This document shows, piece after piece, positions 34,131-44,665 of a stretch of DNA of 64,000 nucleotides. The first letter of the stretch is position 1. Each line of letters begins with the position of its first letter. The DNA comes from Diphasiastrum complanatum (Eukaryota; Streptophyta; Lycopodiopsida; Lycopodiales; Lycopodiaceae). The notes below the pieces were generated by a model that made no database searches, was not told the origin of the DNA, and saw only the letters and a program-made list of their open reading frames with translations. The position numbers and the translations under genes were made by a program. The stretch is taken from positions 2,862,718-2,926,717 of the forward strand of contig CM055102.1 in assembly GCA_029204225.1 (NCBI GenBank), written 5' to 3'.

Positions 34131-35430
34131 CTAAGGCATCAATTCTCGGGCATCATAATGTAATACCAATTGACCCTTTTCATAAACACAATCTTTTATT
34201 TCTCGATCATGGATTGATTTCATTCGTCTTTTATAAACTTCTTGATGATTCAAAGATATCATTCGTTTTTCATCCAATTCTTGCAGTACATTCAGACGTT
34301 GTTGGAAAGAATCCCGTTCTCCCAAACCATGAGCTAATGCAAAACGTAGGGATGGAATCTCCATTTCTATGGGTAATACACATTCTTTACCATACACCAA
34401 AAAATAAGGTGTATGATTTGTACTAGTTTTCATGGTAATGTTATATGCCCATAGAGCTGAATATAGCTTCTTATCCCAATCTTGTTTATTTTCAGAGACT
34501 GTTTTCTTTATGATATTGACTAATTGCTTATTAGTACTTTCAGCTTGTCCATTTGCTTGAGGATTATAAGGCGGCATTTTACGATGTTTAATTGTCAACT
34601 GTTCTGTTAACGCCTCAATAGTCTTATTTAAAAAATGAGTACCCCTATCTGATACCAATTCTTTAGGAGCACCAAATCTTCCAGTAACTTGCTCCAAAAG
34701 AAACCACGCAGTTTCTTTAGCATTATCCTTCCCAACCGCTCTCGCTTCACCCCATTTAGTAAAATAGTCAGTTGCAACGATTATATAACTCTTCCTGGAT
34801 GAAGAGGCTGGTCTTATTGGTCCTACAAAAACTATTCCCCATTTTTCAAAGGGTAGATATGCTTGAATTGGAATCAACGATCTGATACGGCTAGCTCTTC
34901 CATCAACACACTGACATATATCACAACATTTAACATAATCATGGGATCCTTAAAAAGTGTTGGCCACCAATACCCAGCTCGCAATATCTTCTGACCCGTC
35001 AATTGGCCTGCAAAATGTCCTCCACAAGCCGAATCATGACATTCTTCTAAGATAAATTTTATATCATCAGGTACCACACATCTACGATATAATCCTTCCA
35101 CTCCCCTCCGATAAAGTACACCTTCTATAAGTGAGAATTGTAACGCCTGCAATTTAAGTTTTCTTTTCTCGTTATATGTCACACTATCAGGCACTTCCAA
35201 TGTTGACAAATATGTTGCCAAAGTGGAATAACAGCTCGGTATCATATCTTTATCGATGTGAAGTAATCCTAGGAGTTGGTCACTCTCACTAGTTCCATCT
35301 TTCGGAGTTCCCCACTCACAAATACAATCATTTAAACCTTGCAACCGTGAAGCTTTACTCTTCAGATCATAATCAAATTCTTGAAGTGCAACAATCCACT
35401 TGATTAACCTAGGGGGTGGTTCCAATTTAT
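34131..35430 (-). pseudogene. Tat-like integrase
   Basis: The frame 35557-34874 ends with the integrase zinc-finger segment (VLYRRGVEGLYRRCVVPDDI, ECHDSACGGHFAGQLTGQKI). The frame 34877-34131 holds the core: PFEKWGIVFVGPIRP, YIIVATDYFTKWGEARAV, RFGAPKELVSDRGTHFLNKT, YNPQANGQAESTNKQLVNII, then a C-terminal part (RRMKSIHDREIKDCVYEKGQ). The first catalytic aspartate (normally WGIDFVGP) is Val, and the HHCC finger's second CxxC is degraded. The integrase is therefore inactive. Confidence 0.88.
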
Positions 35431-35785
35431 TCATCATCAAAATAACTGCATTATTCTTAGTAAAGATAATAACTTTGTGATGATGTATATATTGACGATA
35501 CTTAGCAGCAGCATGTGCAATGCATAGACACACCTTTTCTGCATATGAGTAGTTCAACTATGCTATATTTAGCTTGCGTCCCACGAACATTATGGGATGA
35601 TATATCTTGTCCCATATTTGAGCCAAACAACAATTCATACTCTTCTCTGTAGCTGAAGAAAAAATGTAAAACTCCCGATCATACATTGGAGGCTTCAATA
35701 TAGGGGTACTGGCTACGGCTTCCTTTAAGTCTTTAAAAGTTGTATCACAAGCTTCCGTCCAATTCCATACTCCATCCTTTTTCAA
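35431..35785 (-). pseudogene. Tat-like first RNase H
   Basis: Frames 35785-35558 and 35557 onward read WNWTEACDTTFKDLKEAVAS, FYIFSSATEKSMNCCLAQIW, PIMFVGRKLN, a stop, YSYAEKVCLCIAHAAAKYRQ and VIIFTKNNAVILMMNKLEPP. This is the gypsy RNase H with its first aspartate (usually LYxxAxDxAxG) and the TDHxxL aspartate both changed (SSATEKS, TKNNAV). Loss of these residues is common in Tat elements whose second RNase H has taken over. Confidence 0.75.
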
Positions 35786-35924
35786 AAATACCGTTAGAGG
35801 GAGTGACTTTAATGAATATTGCCTAATGTATCTTCGATAATAACCTACAAATCCAAGAAATGATTGTAACTATTTAAGCGTAGTAGGAATACTAAGGCTT
35901 AGTATTATTTTTATCTTATCCGGA

Positions 35925-36701
35925 TCAGTAGATACCATTCCTACTAATCACACGACCTAGTAATACACCATAAGGCACTCCAAACAAACATTTTCCAGCA
36001 TTGAGTGCAACACATGTTATCTCACACTTCTTTAAACATTTTTCCAAAATAGCCATATGATCTTTAACAAAAGAGGCTCCACATAGATCATCGATGAAAA
36101 TTTTAAGATTTTCGTCAAGTAAATCTTCAAATTGTTCATTCATAAATCTCTGATATGTACCGGGGGCGTTCGATAACCCAAATGGCATCACGTGATATGC
36201 AAAAACTCCAAATGTAGTAGTCAAGGTAGTTTTCAACTTATCTTCCTCTTTTATTGCAATTTGATTGTAGCCCACAAAACAATCCATAAATGAATATCTT
36301 TCTCTCCCAGCTAATTCATCAAGAACTTGATCAATAAATGGCAATGGATAATTCGTGTGCTTATCTAATTTTTTGTAATCTACACAAACCCTAATTTGTG
36401 TAGAATTTTTCTTAGGTCTGGGCACTATTGGTGAACACCATTCCGTGTTTTGTACAAGAAATATTAAACCAGCTTGACGTAGTCGTTCTAATTCTTTATA
36501 AACTCCCGCTTTAAGATTATAAGGCAATCTTCGTTGTTTCTGTCTTACTAGTTTTGTATCTTTTTCTAAAGGTATCGTATGTACCACTTTTTCCGGGGGT
36601 ATACCTTTCAAATCTGTATAATCCCATGCAAACACATGTTGGTATTTTCTACAAAGATCTTCATATTGATGTTTCTCAGTTATATTTAAATTAGCTCCCA
36701 C
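35925..36701 (-). pseudogene. Tat-like reverse transcriptase
   Basis: Open frame with YQHVFAWDYTDLKGIPPEKV, AGLIFLVQNTEWCSPIVPRP, RVCVDYKKLDKHTNYPLPFI, RYSFMDCFVGYNQIAIKEED, HVMPFGLSNAPGTYQRFMNE and the catalytic FIDDLCGASF. FAWxYxDLxGIP and VGYNQI support the Tat group. The catalytic aspartates are retained. After CLFGVPYGVLLGRVISR the frame is broken (35925), and the RNase H resumes in another frame. Confidence 0.88.
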
Positions 36702-37428
36702 CCTTTATGTGCTTAGGATGTTCATCTGTACCCAAATTGATTAAACATATAACTGCATCTCTTACTTTTGAGGGTGAATCTTCAAGAGTATTCCATTCAA
36801 CTTCTAGAACTTCACCATATTGAGAGTCCTCTTCACTTGTAGTTGAAGAGGAATCTTCTGTAGAAATCTCTTCCCATTCAGATGATGGGATTGGAGCACA
36901 TTCCGATAAAGGAGTCCCTGGATAAGCATCTAGTACTACCCGTTCTTTTCCTCTCCCAAAAATTAGTACTCCTGCTGGTATATCAATAGTACAATCACTC
37001 AACCGTAACCAGGGCCTTCCTAATAAAAGGGAATATCCTCTTATATTCTCATACATACGTATCACATGTAAATCAACTTTGATGGTCCTTCCTCCTACTG
37101 TCAAGGGTATGTCATGTAATATTCCTTCTGGCTTAATAACTGAATTGTTTGCCAGTTTCAATATTGTAGTATTTAAAGGTGCTATAGTGAATCCTAACCT
37201 GTTGGTTAGTTCTAGACTGATGATATTCACGGCAGCTCCTGCATCCACTATGGCTCCTTGTATCACCAATCCATCTATTATAACATCTACTTTTGGACAA
37301 TACCGATCTAGATTTTCTGCACTCACATTACCTAATTCAGGGGTATGTATTTTTATAAATGAATAAAAAACAATATCCGTTTTTATGTGTAGGCGTACAC
37401 GTGTGAATAATGATGACCACGTGGCCAT
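36691..37428 (-). pseudogene. Tat-like protease region
   Basis: The 245-codon frame overlaps the RT frame by a few bases and ends DEHPKHIKGGS. It carries VIQGAIVDAGAAVNIISLEL (protease active site D-A-G), VDLHVIRMYENIRGYSLLLG and RPWLRLSDCTIDI. An acidic serine-rich linker follows (TEDSSSTTSEEDSQYGEV). Upstream, at 37440, the sequence changes abruptly to the A/G-rich repeat, so gag and the 5' end are missing. Confidence 0.8.
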
Positions 37429-37440
37429 TATTTTTAATGG

Positions 37441-37990
37441 AATACAAAAAGTAGAGATTCTCGAAAGATTCTCAAAAATATGCTAGAAAGATTCTACAAA
37501 GTTTCGCAAAACCTTCTCGCAAGATCCTAAAAAAACTGATACAGAAACTAACGAAAGGTTCTCGAAAGAATTTTAGTAAGATACTAGAAAATTTCTCAAA
37601 ATATTCTCGAAAAAAAATAAACTAGAAAAATAACTCAAAATATTAAAAAAAAAAATTACAAGAAAATTTCTCGAAAAATTGGAGAAAGATGCTAGAAAGA
37701 TTATAGAACAATTCTCAAAAACGATCCGCGAAAATTAAAACACATTTTGATTAAAAATTGAGTGTCGCAAAAAATTCTCGAAAAGCACTTTGGAAATGTC
37801 TTGAAAGATTGTGGGAGAAGTCTAGAAAAATTCTCGAAAAGTTTTCGAAAATTTTGAAGAATGATTTTGGAAAAATGCTAGAAAGTGGTAGAAAATTTCA
37901 CGAAAAGATAGGAGAAAAGTCGCGAACAATTCCAGAAAAGATAAAAGAAAATTGACGATCAATTCCAGAAAAATTCTAGAAAAGCATAAA
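37441..37990. repeat. A/G-rich degenerate array with ten TTCNNGAA palindromes
   Basis: About 550 bp of degenerate units such as attctcgaaaa and gctagaaagattc. Perfect TTCNNGAA sites start at 37458, 37559, 37604, 37668, 37775, 37831, 37897, 37930, 37963 and 37974. TTCNNGAA is the core dyad of plant heat-shock elements. The array lies directly after the last integrase codons of the minus-strand element at 38010-38960 and before the truncated protease of the next element. Confidence 0.8.
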
Positions 37991-38009
37991 AAAAAAAAAA
38001 AATATTTCT

Positions 38010-38960
38010 GGTCAAAGGTAATATTTCTTGAGTCTGGACCCATTAATTCGTGTCGGTAACAGTTCGCCTTCAAGTGATTGGAGTTATACAGAACCATTCT
38101 CAAACACCTCTATGACTTTATAAGGTCCGAGCCATCTCATATGAAGTTTTCCAAGGAACTTTTGATGTCGATTATCATAGATCAGCGCAAAGTCATCAGC
38201 TTTAAGATCACATTTTCTGATACGACTATCATATTTTTTCATTCGTTGTTCCTGGATTTCCTCCGTTAATTTTTGTGAATTTTCACGAGCTTCAGATAGT
38301 TCTTCAATAGTGGTCAACCTTTCGTTAATACTTTCTGCATCTGTTCGTTGAGCTTGGATACGTCACCTCAAATTCAATAGGTAAAATAGGATGCATACCA
38401 TAAGTAAGGAAATATGGTGTTTGCTTCGTCGTGATCTTTTCTGTGTTGCAATAAGCCCGGAGAACTGATGGTAATTTCTGATCCCAATCAATCGCATGTG
38501 CAATAGTAATCTTGTTCAAGATCCTACATAAGATTCCATTAGCTCTCTCAGTCAACCCGTTTGCTTTTAGATTATAAGGTGTTGTCTTTCTGTATTTAAT
38601 CAGAAAATATGTTGTCAGCAGCCGTATTGTGTCATTTAGAAAATGTGTACCACGGTCACTTACTAGTTCAAGAGGACAACCATATCTTGTGATTAAGGTT
38701 TTGAATAAGAATGTTGCGACAGTTTTCGCATCGTCTCGTTTCGTCGCTTCTGCTTCAACGTTTTTTGTAGCATAATCCGTTGCAACAAGAATATAACGAC
38801 ACTTCGTATGTCGAGTCACAGGTTTCATTAGACCAACAAAGTCAATCCCCCACTTCTCAAATGGTGCAAGAGACATGGTAGTGCACTTATCTTACAACAA
38901 ATTTTGTCTCGATCCAAACTTGTTAAGGGTGGAGGCATTATTTGTATGCTACGTGTACAC
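38010..38960 (-). pseudogene. Integrase fragment of a second Tat-like element
   Basis: From right to left on the minus strand: a zinc-finger scrap (ILKECHGRCTRS), the core (APFEKWGIDFVGLMKPVTRH, YILVATDYATKNVEAEATKR, RYGCPLELVSDRGTHFLNDT, YNLKANGLTERANGILCRIL), and the C-terminal end (KFLGKLHMRWLGPYKVIEVF, a stop, then LEGELLPTRINGSRLKKYYL). The D-D-E residues seem kept, except that the third block reads NLKANGLTERAN. A frame change lies near 38325. The upstream pol is missing beyond about 38960. Confidence 0.85.
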
Positions 38961-40339
38961 CGACCATGACACTCTTTAAGTATTTCTGCAATCAGCCGGG
39001 GGACCTAAGAGGGCGGCAGGCCAGGTGAGCTGAATGATGCAGAAACTTTCACATAGAAATTTGGTAGAAAAAGTGTGCCAAAAATCGTGTGACTAATGCA
39101 TTATTTCGAATATTGTATCATGTCTTCTGATTTAGGGCAGCGTTTCTCATAAACGTTTTTTTTCTTTTGTGGGCAATATGGGTATCAGATTAAAGCATTA
39201 ATTAAGGGCAACACATTTATGTAGGTTGCCGAATGTTTCAGGTGCAATGTCGTCCAATTTAGGTGCATCAATCCCTGTTGGATTCTATCAATCCCTATTA
39301 ATTTTTTAATATCTGTTTTTTTTCAGCGATTCTGGATCCGAACACGCGTTCCTGGAAATATTTTTTTTCCAAAAATGTATTTTTGGGATCCAGCACAAAC
39401 ATATATCATTATTTGGCATATACCTCCAAAATCCACATATGTTTACTCAGATAACTCACTATGAATTTTGTAACTCAGCTACCAAAGAATTCTATTTCTC
39501 ATGAGTAAATAACATATCTAGGAATCTCTGAGACGGAACCATATTCATTCTCATAAGTTTTCCAATCCAACTACCTCTAATACCAGAGTTTCTTCCACTT
39601 ATTCAACCCCACACTGATTCTAGTCTTCAAACTAAGATTAGGTCTATGGTATGATCAAATTCACTCCAATCTTGATATCACTATAAGGAGAAGCACCTCA
39701 AGATCCTGCTTATACAACACACACAAAGGAATAACAGTGGAGCCAAACCACCCAACCATGTAGAAGCTATTGATCAATCTCCAATAGCATCACCCCTAAG
39801 CCATAGGATAGGATGTTGATGTAGAGAGAAAGAACTGGCAATAAAATCAAATAACAAGAATGGGAGTAGGGGCAAGTTTTTCCCCCTGCTTTGACTGTGC
39901 ATGTGCCCACACAAGCATACAGTATTCCCATACATGCAAATCATTACTATTGATACTCTACACCATGCCATCCTAACACGTGCAATAGCTCGACATGTCA
40001 TTTAGATGTGTGATTGGGTCCTCACAAGGTTATTAATTACATTTCTGGCCTAGTCCGGAATAACAAGGCATACCCAATAATCTCGAGTACTGGGTATCCA
40101 AGTCTAGGAATTATGCCAAATCCTATATATAGGACATGGACGTAACAATTAACTTATTTTCAGCTTATGATTGATAGATTCTAATTAGCTTACATTGATC
40201 CACTATTGATGGGTGATTTTCCGATCTAGGTTTATAATTTTTTGTAGCATTCTCCCTCTATTCATTGTATTATGAGATATGCTTTGTAGTACTGTGTTGT
40301 TTTGCTTGTAACTGAATCCATTAGAGATATTGCCAATTT
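38961..40339. other. Intron DNA without recognised genes
   Basis: AT-rich with no recognised domain. 39420-39700 resembles part of 24360-25020 and may be an old repeat. A short minus-strand frame at 39774-40001 shows no family match. Confidence 0.4.
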
Positions 40340-40654
40340 CTAACCAAAATAGTTAATATAAATTTTTTCTTCACATGACATAAGTGGAGGCTTTTCATAA
40401 ACAAAGGACTTGAGCCTAGATCTATAAGCTCTCATAGCAAAACAATAGAAAACTAGTGTCCTAGTTTTTCTAAATTCGGCAATTTGATCAGCTACCACAT
40501 TCACCAACTCACGAGAGGAATTTGGTCCCTGTGTATAGTGCAACTGATGTAGCACTTCCTGAGTCACTTTAGCCATCTGACCAATGTCGGTATTAGATAT
40601 GCAACTCGTACTTGGCCCGATGTCTTCAAACATGTCTTGAAAATAAGTTTGCAA
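40340..40654 (-). CDS. Unknown 104-codon frame near an FGGY exon
   Basis: An open frame reading MQTYFQDMFEDIGPSTSC, then HYTQGPNSSRELVNVVADQI, then AEFRKTRTLVFYCFAMRAYR and KPPLMSCEEKIYINYFG. The composition looks like a real folded protein (helical, few low-complexity stretches), but I do not recognise the family. It is inside the 23.6-kb intron, 273 bp beyond the 40927 exon end in transcript order. It could be a captured exon, a retrocopy or chance. Confidence 0.3.
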   Translation of the reverse strand: MQTYFQDMFEDIGPSTSCISNTDIGQMAKVTQEVLHQLHYTQGPNSSRELVNVVADQIAEFRKTRTLVFYCFAMRAYRSRLKSFVYEKPPLMSCEEKIYINYFG

Positions 40655-40926
40655 GCTAAGATTTCTAAGAATTTGTCTAGAAAGTCACAATTTTGATTGC
40701 AATTCACCTTCTTGCAAAAAAAAACCAAGAGTGACCTGAATTCATACACTTACTAGCAGCTCTATTGCATACACTTTTGAAAAGATAATTTACCTACACA
40801 AGCAATAAGCCGCTTCCAAAACAGTGTGTTAGGCTATAACTACTTTAAAATCCCCTTATCCACTTTTCGTGTAAAATTAATGAGATTTCAAGTTGGATAA
40901 CAAAGATGTTCTAACACATAACTTAC

Positions 40927-40999
40927 CAACAATATCCGCATGTTGCTGCACATATATTCTGTTTTTGGATAGTCCCCCACATGCGAGAAGTGAATCAAT
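40927..40999 (-). CDS. FGGY kinase micro-exon (ACGGLSKN...QHADIVG)
   Basis: A 73-nt exon standing alone in repeats. It encodes IDSLLACGGLSKNR, then IYVQQHADIVG with the last glycine codon split. The acceptor is TATTTTTTCAG and the donor is GTAAGT. ACGGLSKN is the conserved ATP-binding glycine motif of the family, so skipping this exon would disable the kinase and shift the frame. A CT/GA microsatellite lies only 28 bp away on the acceptor side. It would be easily missed by gene finders because it has no close exon neighbours. Confidence 0.9.
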
Positions 41000-41023
41000 C
41001 TGAAAAAATATCAATCCCTTGAG

Positions 41024-41026
<3 letters not shown>

Positions 41027-41078
<52 letters not shown>
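41027..41078 (+). repeat. (CT)n microsatellite next to an FGGY exon
   Basis: About 52 bp of CT (GA on the gene's strand) ends 28 bp before the acceptor of the 40927-40999 exon. It is the same repeat type that tails the LINEs in this window. Confidence 0.9.
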
Positions 41079-41079
<1 letters not shown>

Positions 41080-41760
41080 AAGAGGAAGAAGCAGAGAAGA
41101 GGGATGAGGTGGAGGGGGTGCCATGTCAGCAGTAGCCATCTCATTGGGTAGCAGATGTGAGGTGGCATTGGGGGCTGATGTGGCAGCAACAGTGAGGGGA
41201 GAGGGTGAGGTGGCAACAACAAAGCCTGAAGTGGCAGCAGCAGCGAGAGGGGAGGTGGCAATATCAGCGAGGGTGGCAGATGCGCCATCTGTTTTGGTAG
41301 CAGCAGGTGCTGATGTGGCGGCATCTGGCTTGGCAGCAGCATCGAAGGGTGGGGTGGGTGAGATGGCAATAGCAAGGAGTGGGGGGGGGGGGTTTTGAGG
41401 TAGCAGCGCAGGGGGGGGTGGAGGTAGGAGGGCGAGGGGGTGGGGGTGGGGGTGGGGGTGGGGGGGGGTCTTGCGAGCAGCTCGAGGAGGCACCATAGTA
41501 GGGCTAGGTTCAACGAGGGACAGGTAGCGAGGGGGGAGGGAGGGACAGGCAGTTAACGAGGACAGGGGCAAGTGCAGTCAATGAGGACAGGAGCAAGGAA
41601 GGCAGTTAACAAGGACAGGAGCGAGGGCAGTCAGCGAGGGCAACACAGGCATCGAGGGCAGTCAACGAGGGGCATGAGACAGGCAGCGAGGGTCAGCAGA
41701 CAGCGAGGGAGGTCGGACAAGGAGGTCAGAGGCAGGGCGCACCATCACCATCACAAGGTA
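41079..41760 (-). repeat. Low-complexity GA/G-rich region with CAGCGAGGG repeats
   Basis: The region contains runs of G (41383-41475), alanine/proline-coding repeats on the minus strand and, from 41570 to 41720, repeated gcagtcaacgagg/cagcgaggg units. The cagcgaggg phrase also makes up the ORF1 minisatellite of the LINE at 48.3-48.6 kb, so this is probably the 5' part of a related LINE. No ORF1 core domain was recognised. Confidence 0.45.
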
Positions 41761-41769
41761 GGGCTGTGA

Positions 41770-42280
41770 TGCATCATGCTGCTCATCAGGGTGCCAAGGG
41801 TTTCAAGATATTAACCTCCAAGATGTCTTCAAACGCTTTGGGCTCCAAAAATGAGGCATAACCTTTGACAAAGACACTGGACCCTGTTCTTTATTTGAAG
41901 GACAGTTTCAGTTTTCAGAAATATGCAGGTTAAACGCAGGTCTCCAGCCTTATTTGCACTTCTTCCAACACGTGGGGGCTTCATGGGCTTCGAGGGGTCT
42001 GCAAAGGTTGTCACCTTCGTGCTGCAAACTTAAATGCGCCCTTAATTTGCTTTTAATCCCTTGTCCCAAGCCTTATGATAATACAAATTCCGAGCCTTAT
42101 GTCATGATCAGCTCCCTCCGCCTAAGGAGCCTCTACAACTTTGCTAACATCTGTCTATCTCTATGATCGCAAACTCTTTCCAGGAAAGAATACTTCTTCA
42201 TACACGCCCCTATCCTGAAGGTAGCAGCAACAGATGCTTCTGAACTGCTAGTTCGTTAGTGGCCGCTCGTTCCACTAAAA
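41770..42280. other. Intron DNA without recognised genes
   Basis: About 500 bp between the GA-rich region and the tail of the next LINE. Short frames at 41829-42014 and 41954-42166 show no known domain. Confidence 0.4.
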
Positions 42281-42281
42281 C

Positions 42282-44190
42282 GAGGAGAGAGAGAGAGAGA
42301 GAGAAAGAAAGAAAGCTTTATTAATGTCTTTTCCATGCCAAAAGCACTGTCTCTGACATCGGTGAGGCGGTATGTCGTCGTCGTCATCGTTGGGCCGTGT
42401 CCATCTCCTGGTGAAGAAAGACGTAATCTAAGCCTGAGAGCTAAGATGTGGCTGGTGAGCTGTCTGGTACATATCCTGGCGCAGCAAGACCATCTCTCGT
42501 AGCATAAGTGCAACACAACGAGAGTCCTCATATCCCATCAGTGCTTTGAGTGTAGTAGGCAAGTCACGGAATAAACAATGATATCTCCCTCTAATCTCAT
42601 AATATATGGGGCATCTGAAGATGAAATGCTCCTCGGACTCTATCTCATGTAGGGGACACAGCAGGCATAGTCTCTCCTCTCGTGGTGTACCCTGGAATCT
42701 GATTGTCTCAATAGCCAACTGATGTGAGGAGACTCTGAACTGTCCCAAAGTGAAACGGAGACCGTGTGATAGTCCAAAAGACATATAGCGAGGTAAAACT
42801 GGAAGACCAGTGGCATCCTGCACTAGAAAGTGAGTCCGGGCTTAACCCCCAGCTGGTGACGCCAGGTACAGTCGAGATATGCTCTGTATAAAAAACGTAT
42901 AATGTACTGGTGTGTACCCAAAGGGAGATCAATGATAGTGATACCAAATGCTTCCATGAGGAAGTGTGATGCCTGAGAGAACCATGATAGTTGGTATCCT
43001 TGAGTCTGAAGGTGATGAGAGGACATGAGTGCAATCTGCGTATATCTCTGCTCGGTATCAGGAAGTGCCTGAGCTCGCAGGATGTACGTGATAAGCTGGA
43101 AGGCTGCCTCAATCTGAATAGGGGGGGGTGGCAAACTCCGCAAGGATGATCTCATGGGGAACCCAGGGCTTCGCTCGGATCATGCGAGCCAACATGGTGG
43201 TCTGTAAGCGTGAAATGCTGGACCAGTGTAAAGATGATAATCCTGTACACCATATCTCTGGGGCATACAAGGCTGAAGGGGTGACGATGGTGTCAAACAG
43301 TCTGCACTTACTCGGAGCATCCCGAATAGATCTCCAGCTGGACTAGAGAAAAGTGGCCCTTCCCAAGTCTAGAAGTAGCTGCCTGTCTCATACTGAAGGT
43401 AGGACCAGAGAAGAGCACACCTAGGTAAGTGTAGGAAGAGACCACCTCTAAGGACTGTCCATCAAGGGTAAGCTCCTGGCGCTGCATGAAGGCCCGAGAA
43501 GTATTGAAGACCATAACTTTGGTCTTCGAGAGGTTCACCCCTAAACCCCACTGGGTACAGAAGGTGTGTAAACAATCCAACTGTCTTTGTAATCCCTCTC
43601 TAGTACGGGATACTAATACCACATCATCCGCATAGAGAAGGATGTCAATCAGAATGTCCCCAAGCCGGCAACCGTCCCCATCACACTGAGAAATGGCCTG
43701 CTCTAGCTCGTCAATATATAATCCAAAGAGAACTGGTGAGAGAGACCATCCTTACTTAACCCCAATAGTACTCCAGATCTGCTCAGAGATTCCACTACCA
43801 TGACAAAAGCAGCTCAAGACCCTCTCATAGAGAGCCATGACGGCTAGAATAATATCTATAGAGAACCCTTGGTCACGGAGTCTCTGGATAAGTAATGGGC
43901 GTGGAACAGAATCAAAGGCTTTCCTGAAGTCCACAAAACAACAGTAAACCTTTTCTCTCTTGTGTCTAGCTTCCTCAATAAGGGCTCGAAGTGGGAATAT
44001 GTGATCTGTAGTGGAATAATGAGCGCGGAACCCTGCCTAACCCAAAGCATGTAATCTCTTGGACTCTGCTTCTAAGCTAGCTGCAAACTGGAGGATGGTG
44101 CCATGTAACTTCGTGAGAACGTTCCCAATCATAATAGTGCGGTAATTACCGGGTACCATGAGGTCACCATTTTTGTGGATAGGATGTATG
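42282..44190 (-). pseudogene. LINE-2: reverse transcriptase, zinc knuckle, 3' UTR and tail
   Basis: From the 5' side on the minus strand: YSTTDHIFPLRALIEEARHK-like, VDFRKAFDSVPRPLLIQRLR, IGVK then a stop, GLYIDELEQ, LLYADDVVLVSRTREGLQ, VVSSYTYLGVLFSG, and 42823-42428 with the C-terminal zinc knuckle (CLLCPLHEIESEEHFIFRC). The end reads HLSSQA, an amber codon, ITSFFTRRW. The 3' UTR ends GGCATGGAAAAGACATTAATAAAGC, then CTTTCTTTCT and (CT)n. The element is 5'-truncated at about 44190, inside the purine-rich tail of the next LINE. Several stops and frame changes (43745, 43330, 43130) make it inactive. Confidence 0.88.
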
Positions 44191-44194
44191 CACC

Positions 44195-44665
44195 AAGAGA
44201 GAAGAAAGAAAGAAAGAAAGATCTTTATTAATGTCCATGGAATACCCTAAGGTACATAGGACTGAAAAAGGTACATGTCAAGTATGCACGGTGGGAGCAT
44301 GAAAGCTCTACCACCTAAAAGAACAAAGACACAAGACTACACGTAAACAGGAAATAATGATGATAGACAAGGAGAGCCTTATCATCATATAAATGTCTCT
44401 CCGCCTATGAAATAGTGATGTAAGGTATGTTGAGACACTGTCGCTGAACGAACTGTGTCTCTCCGTCTCTGAGTGGATGGTCGGTGGCGTCTCTGCTGCC
44501 GTGAAGTTGTAGATCGTGGCCTGTGGGCTGTCTGTCCCTCTAGTCGCCGACACTGTCTCTGCCGTCTATGCATGGAGGCGTCCGGGATCTCAGCCTCTCC
44601 ATCAGAATCAGTACTCTCCTGCCTCTGCCTCCGACGTGATAAACACTCCTGTATGCTCAGTTGTA
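44195..44665 (-). mobile_element. LINE-3: ORF2 C terminus and 3' end
   Basis: A minus-strand frame from 44669 reads IQLSIQECLSRRRQRQESTD and an Arg/Gln-rich region, then DTVRSATVSQHTLHHYFIGG. QHTLHHYF again fits a PCNA-interaction box. The 3' end is GGACATTAATAAAGATC followed by (TTTC)n at about 44195-44222. It is 5'-truncated at about 44665, where chromovirus integrase begins. LINE-2 sits directly at its tail. Confidence 0.75.

Noticed and set aside
37441-37990. CRISPR-like or simple satellite array
   Set aside because: Units are degenerate and without unique spacers, and this is a plant genome. Only the palindrome enrichment is reported.
40340-40654. Idea that this is a GINS subunit exon
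   Set aside because: The resemblance to PSF1 is limited to a few residues and conserved blocks are absent, so no name was given.
41011-41571. Proline/alanine-rich 186-codon protein
   Set aside because: Low-complexity translation of G-rich and GA repeats without a domain; treated as a repeat region.
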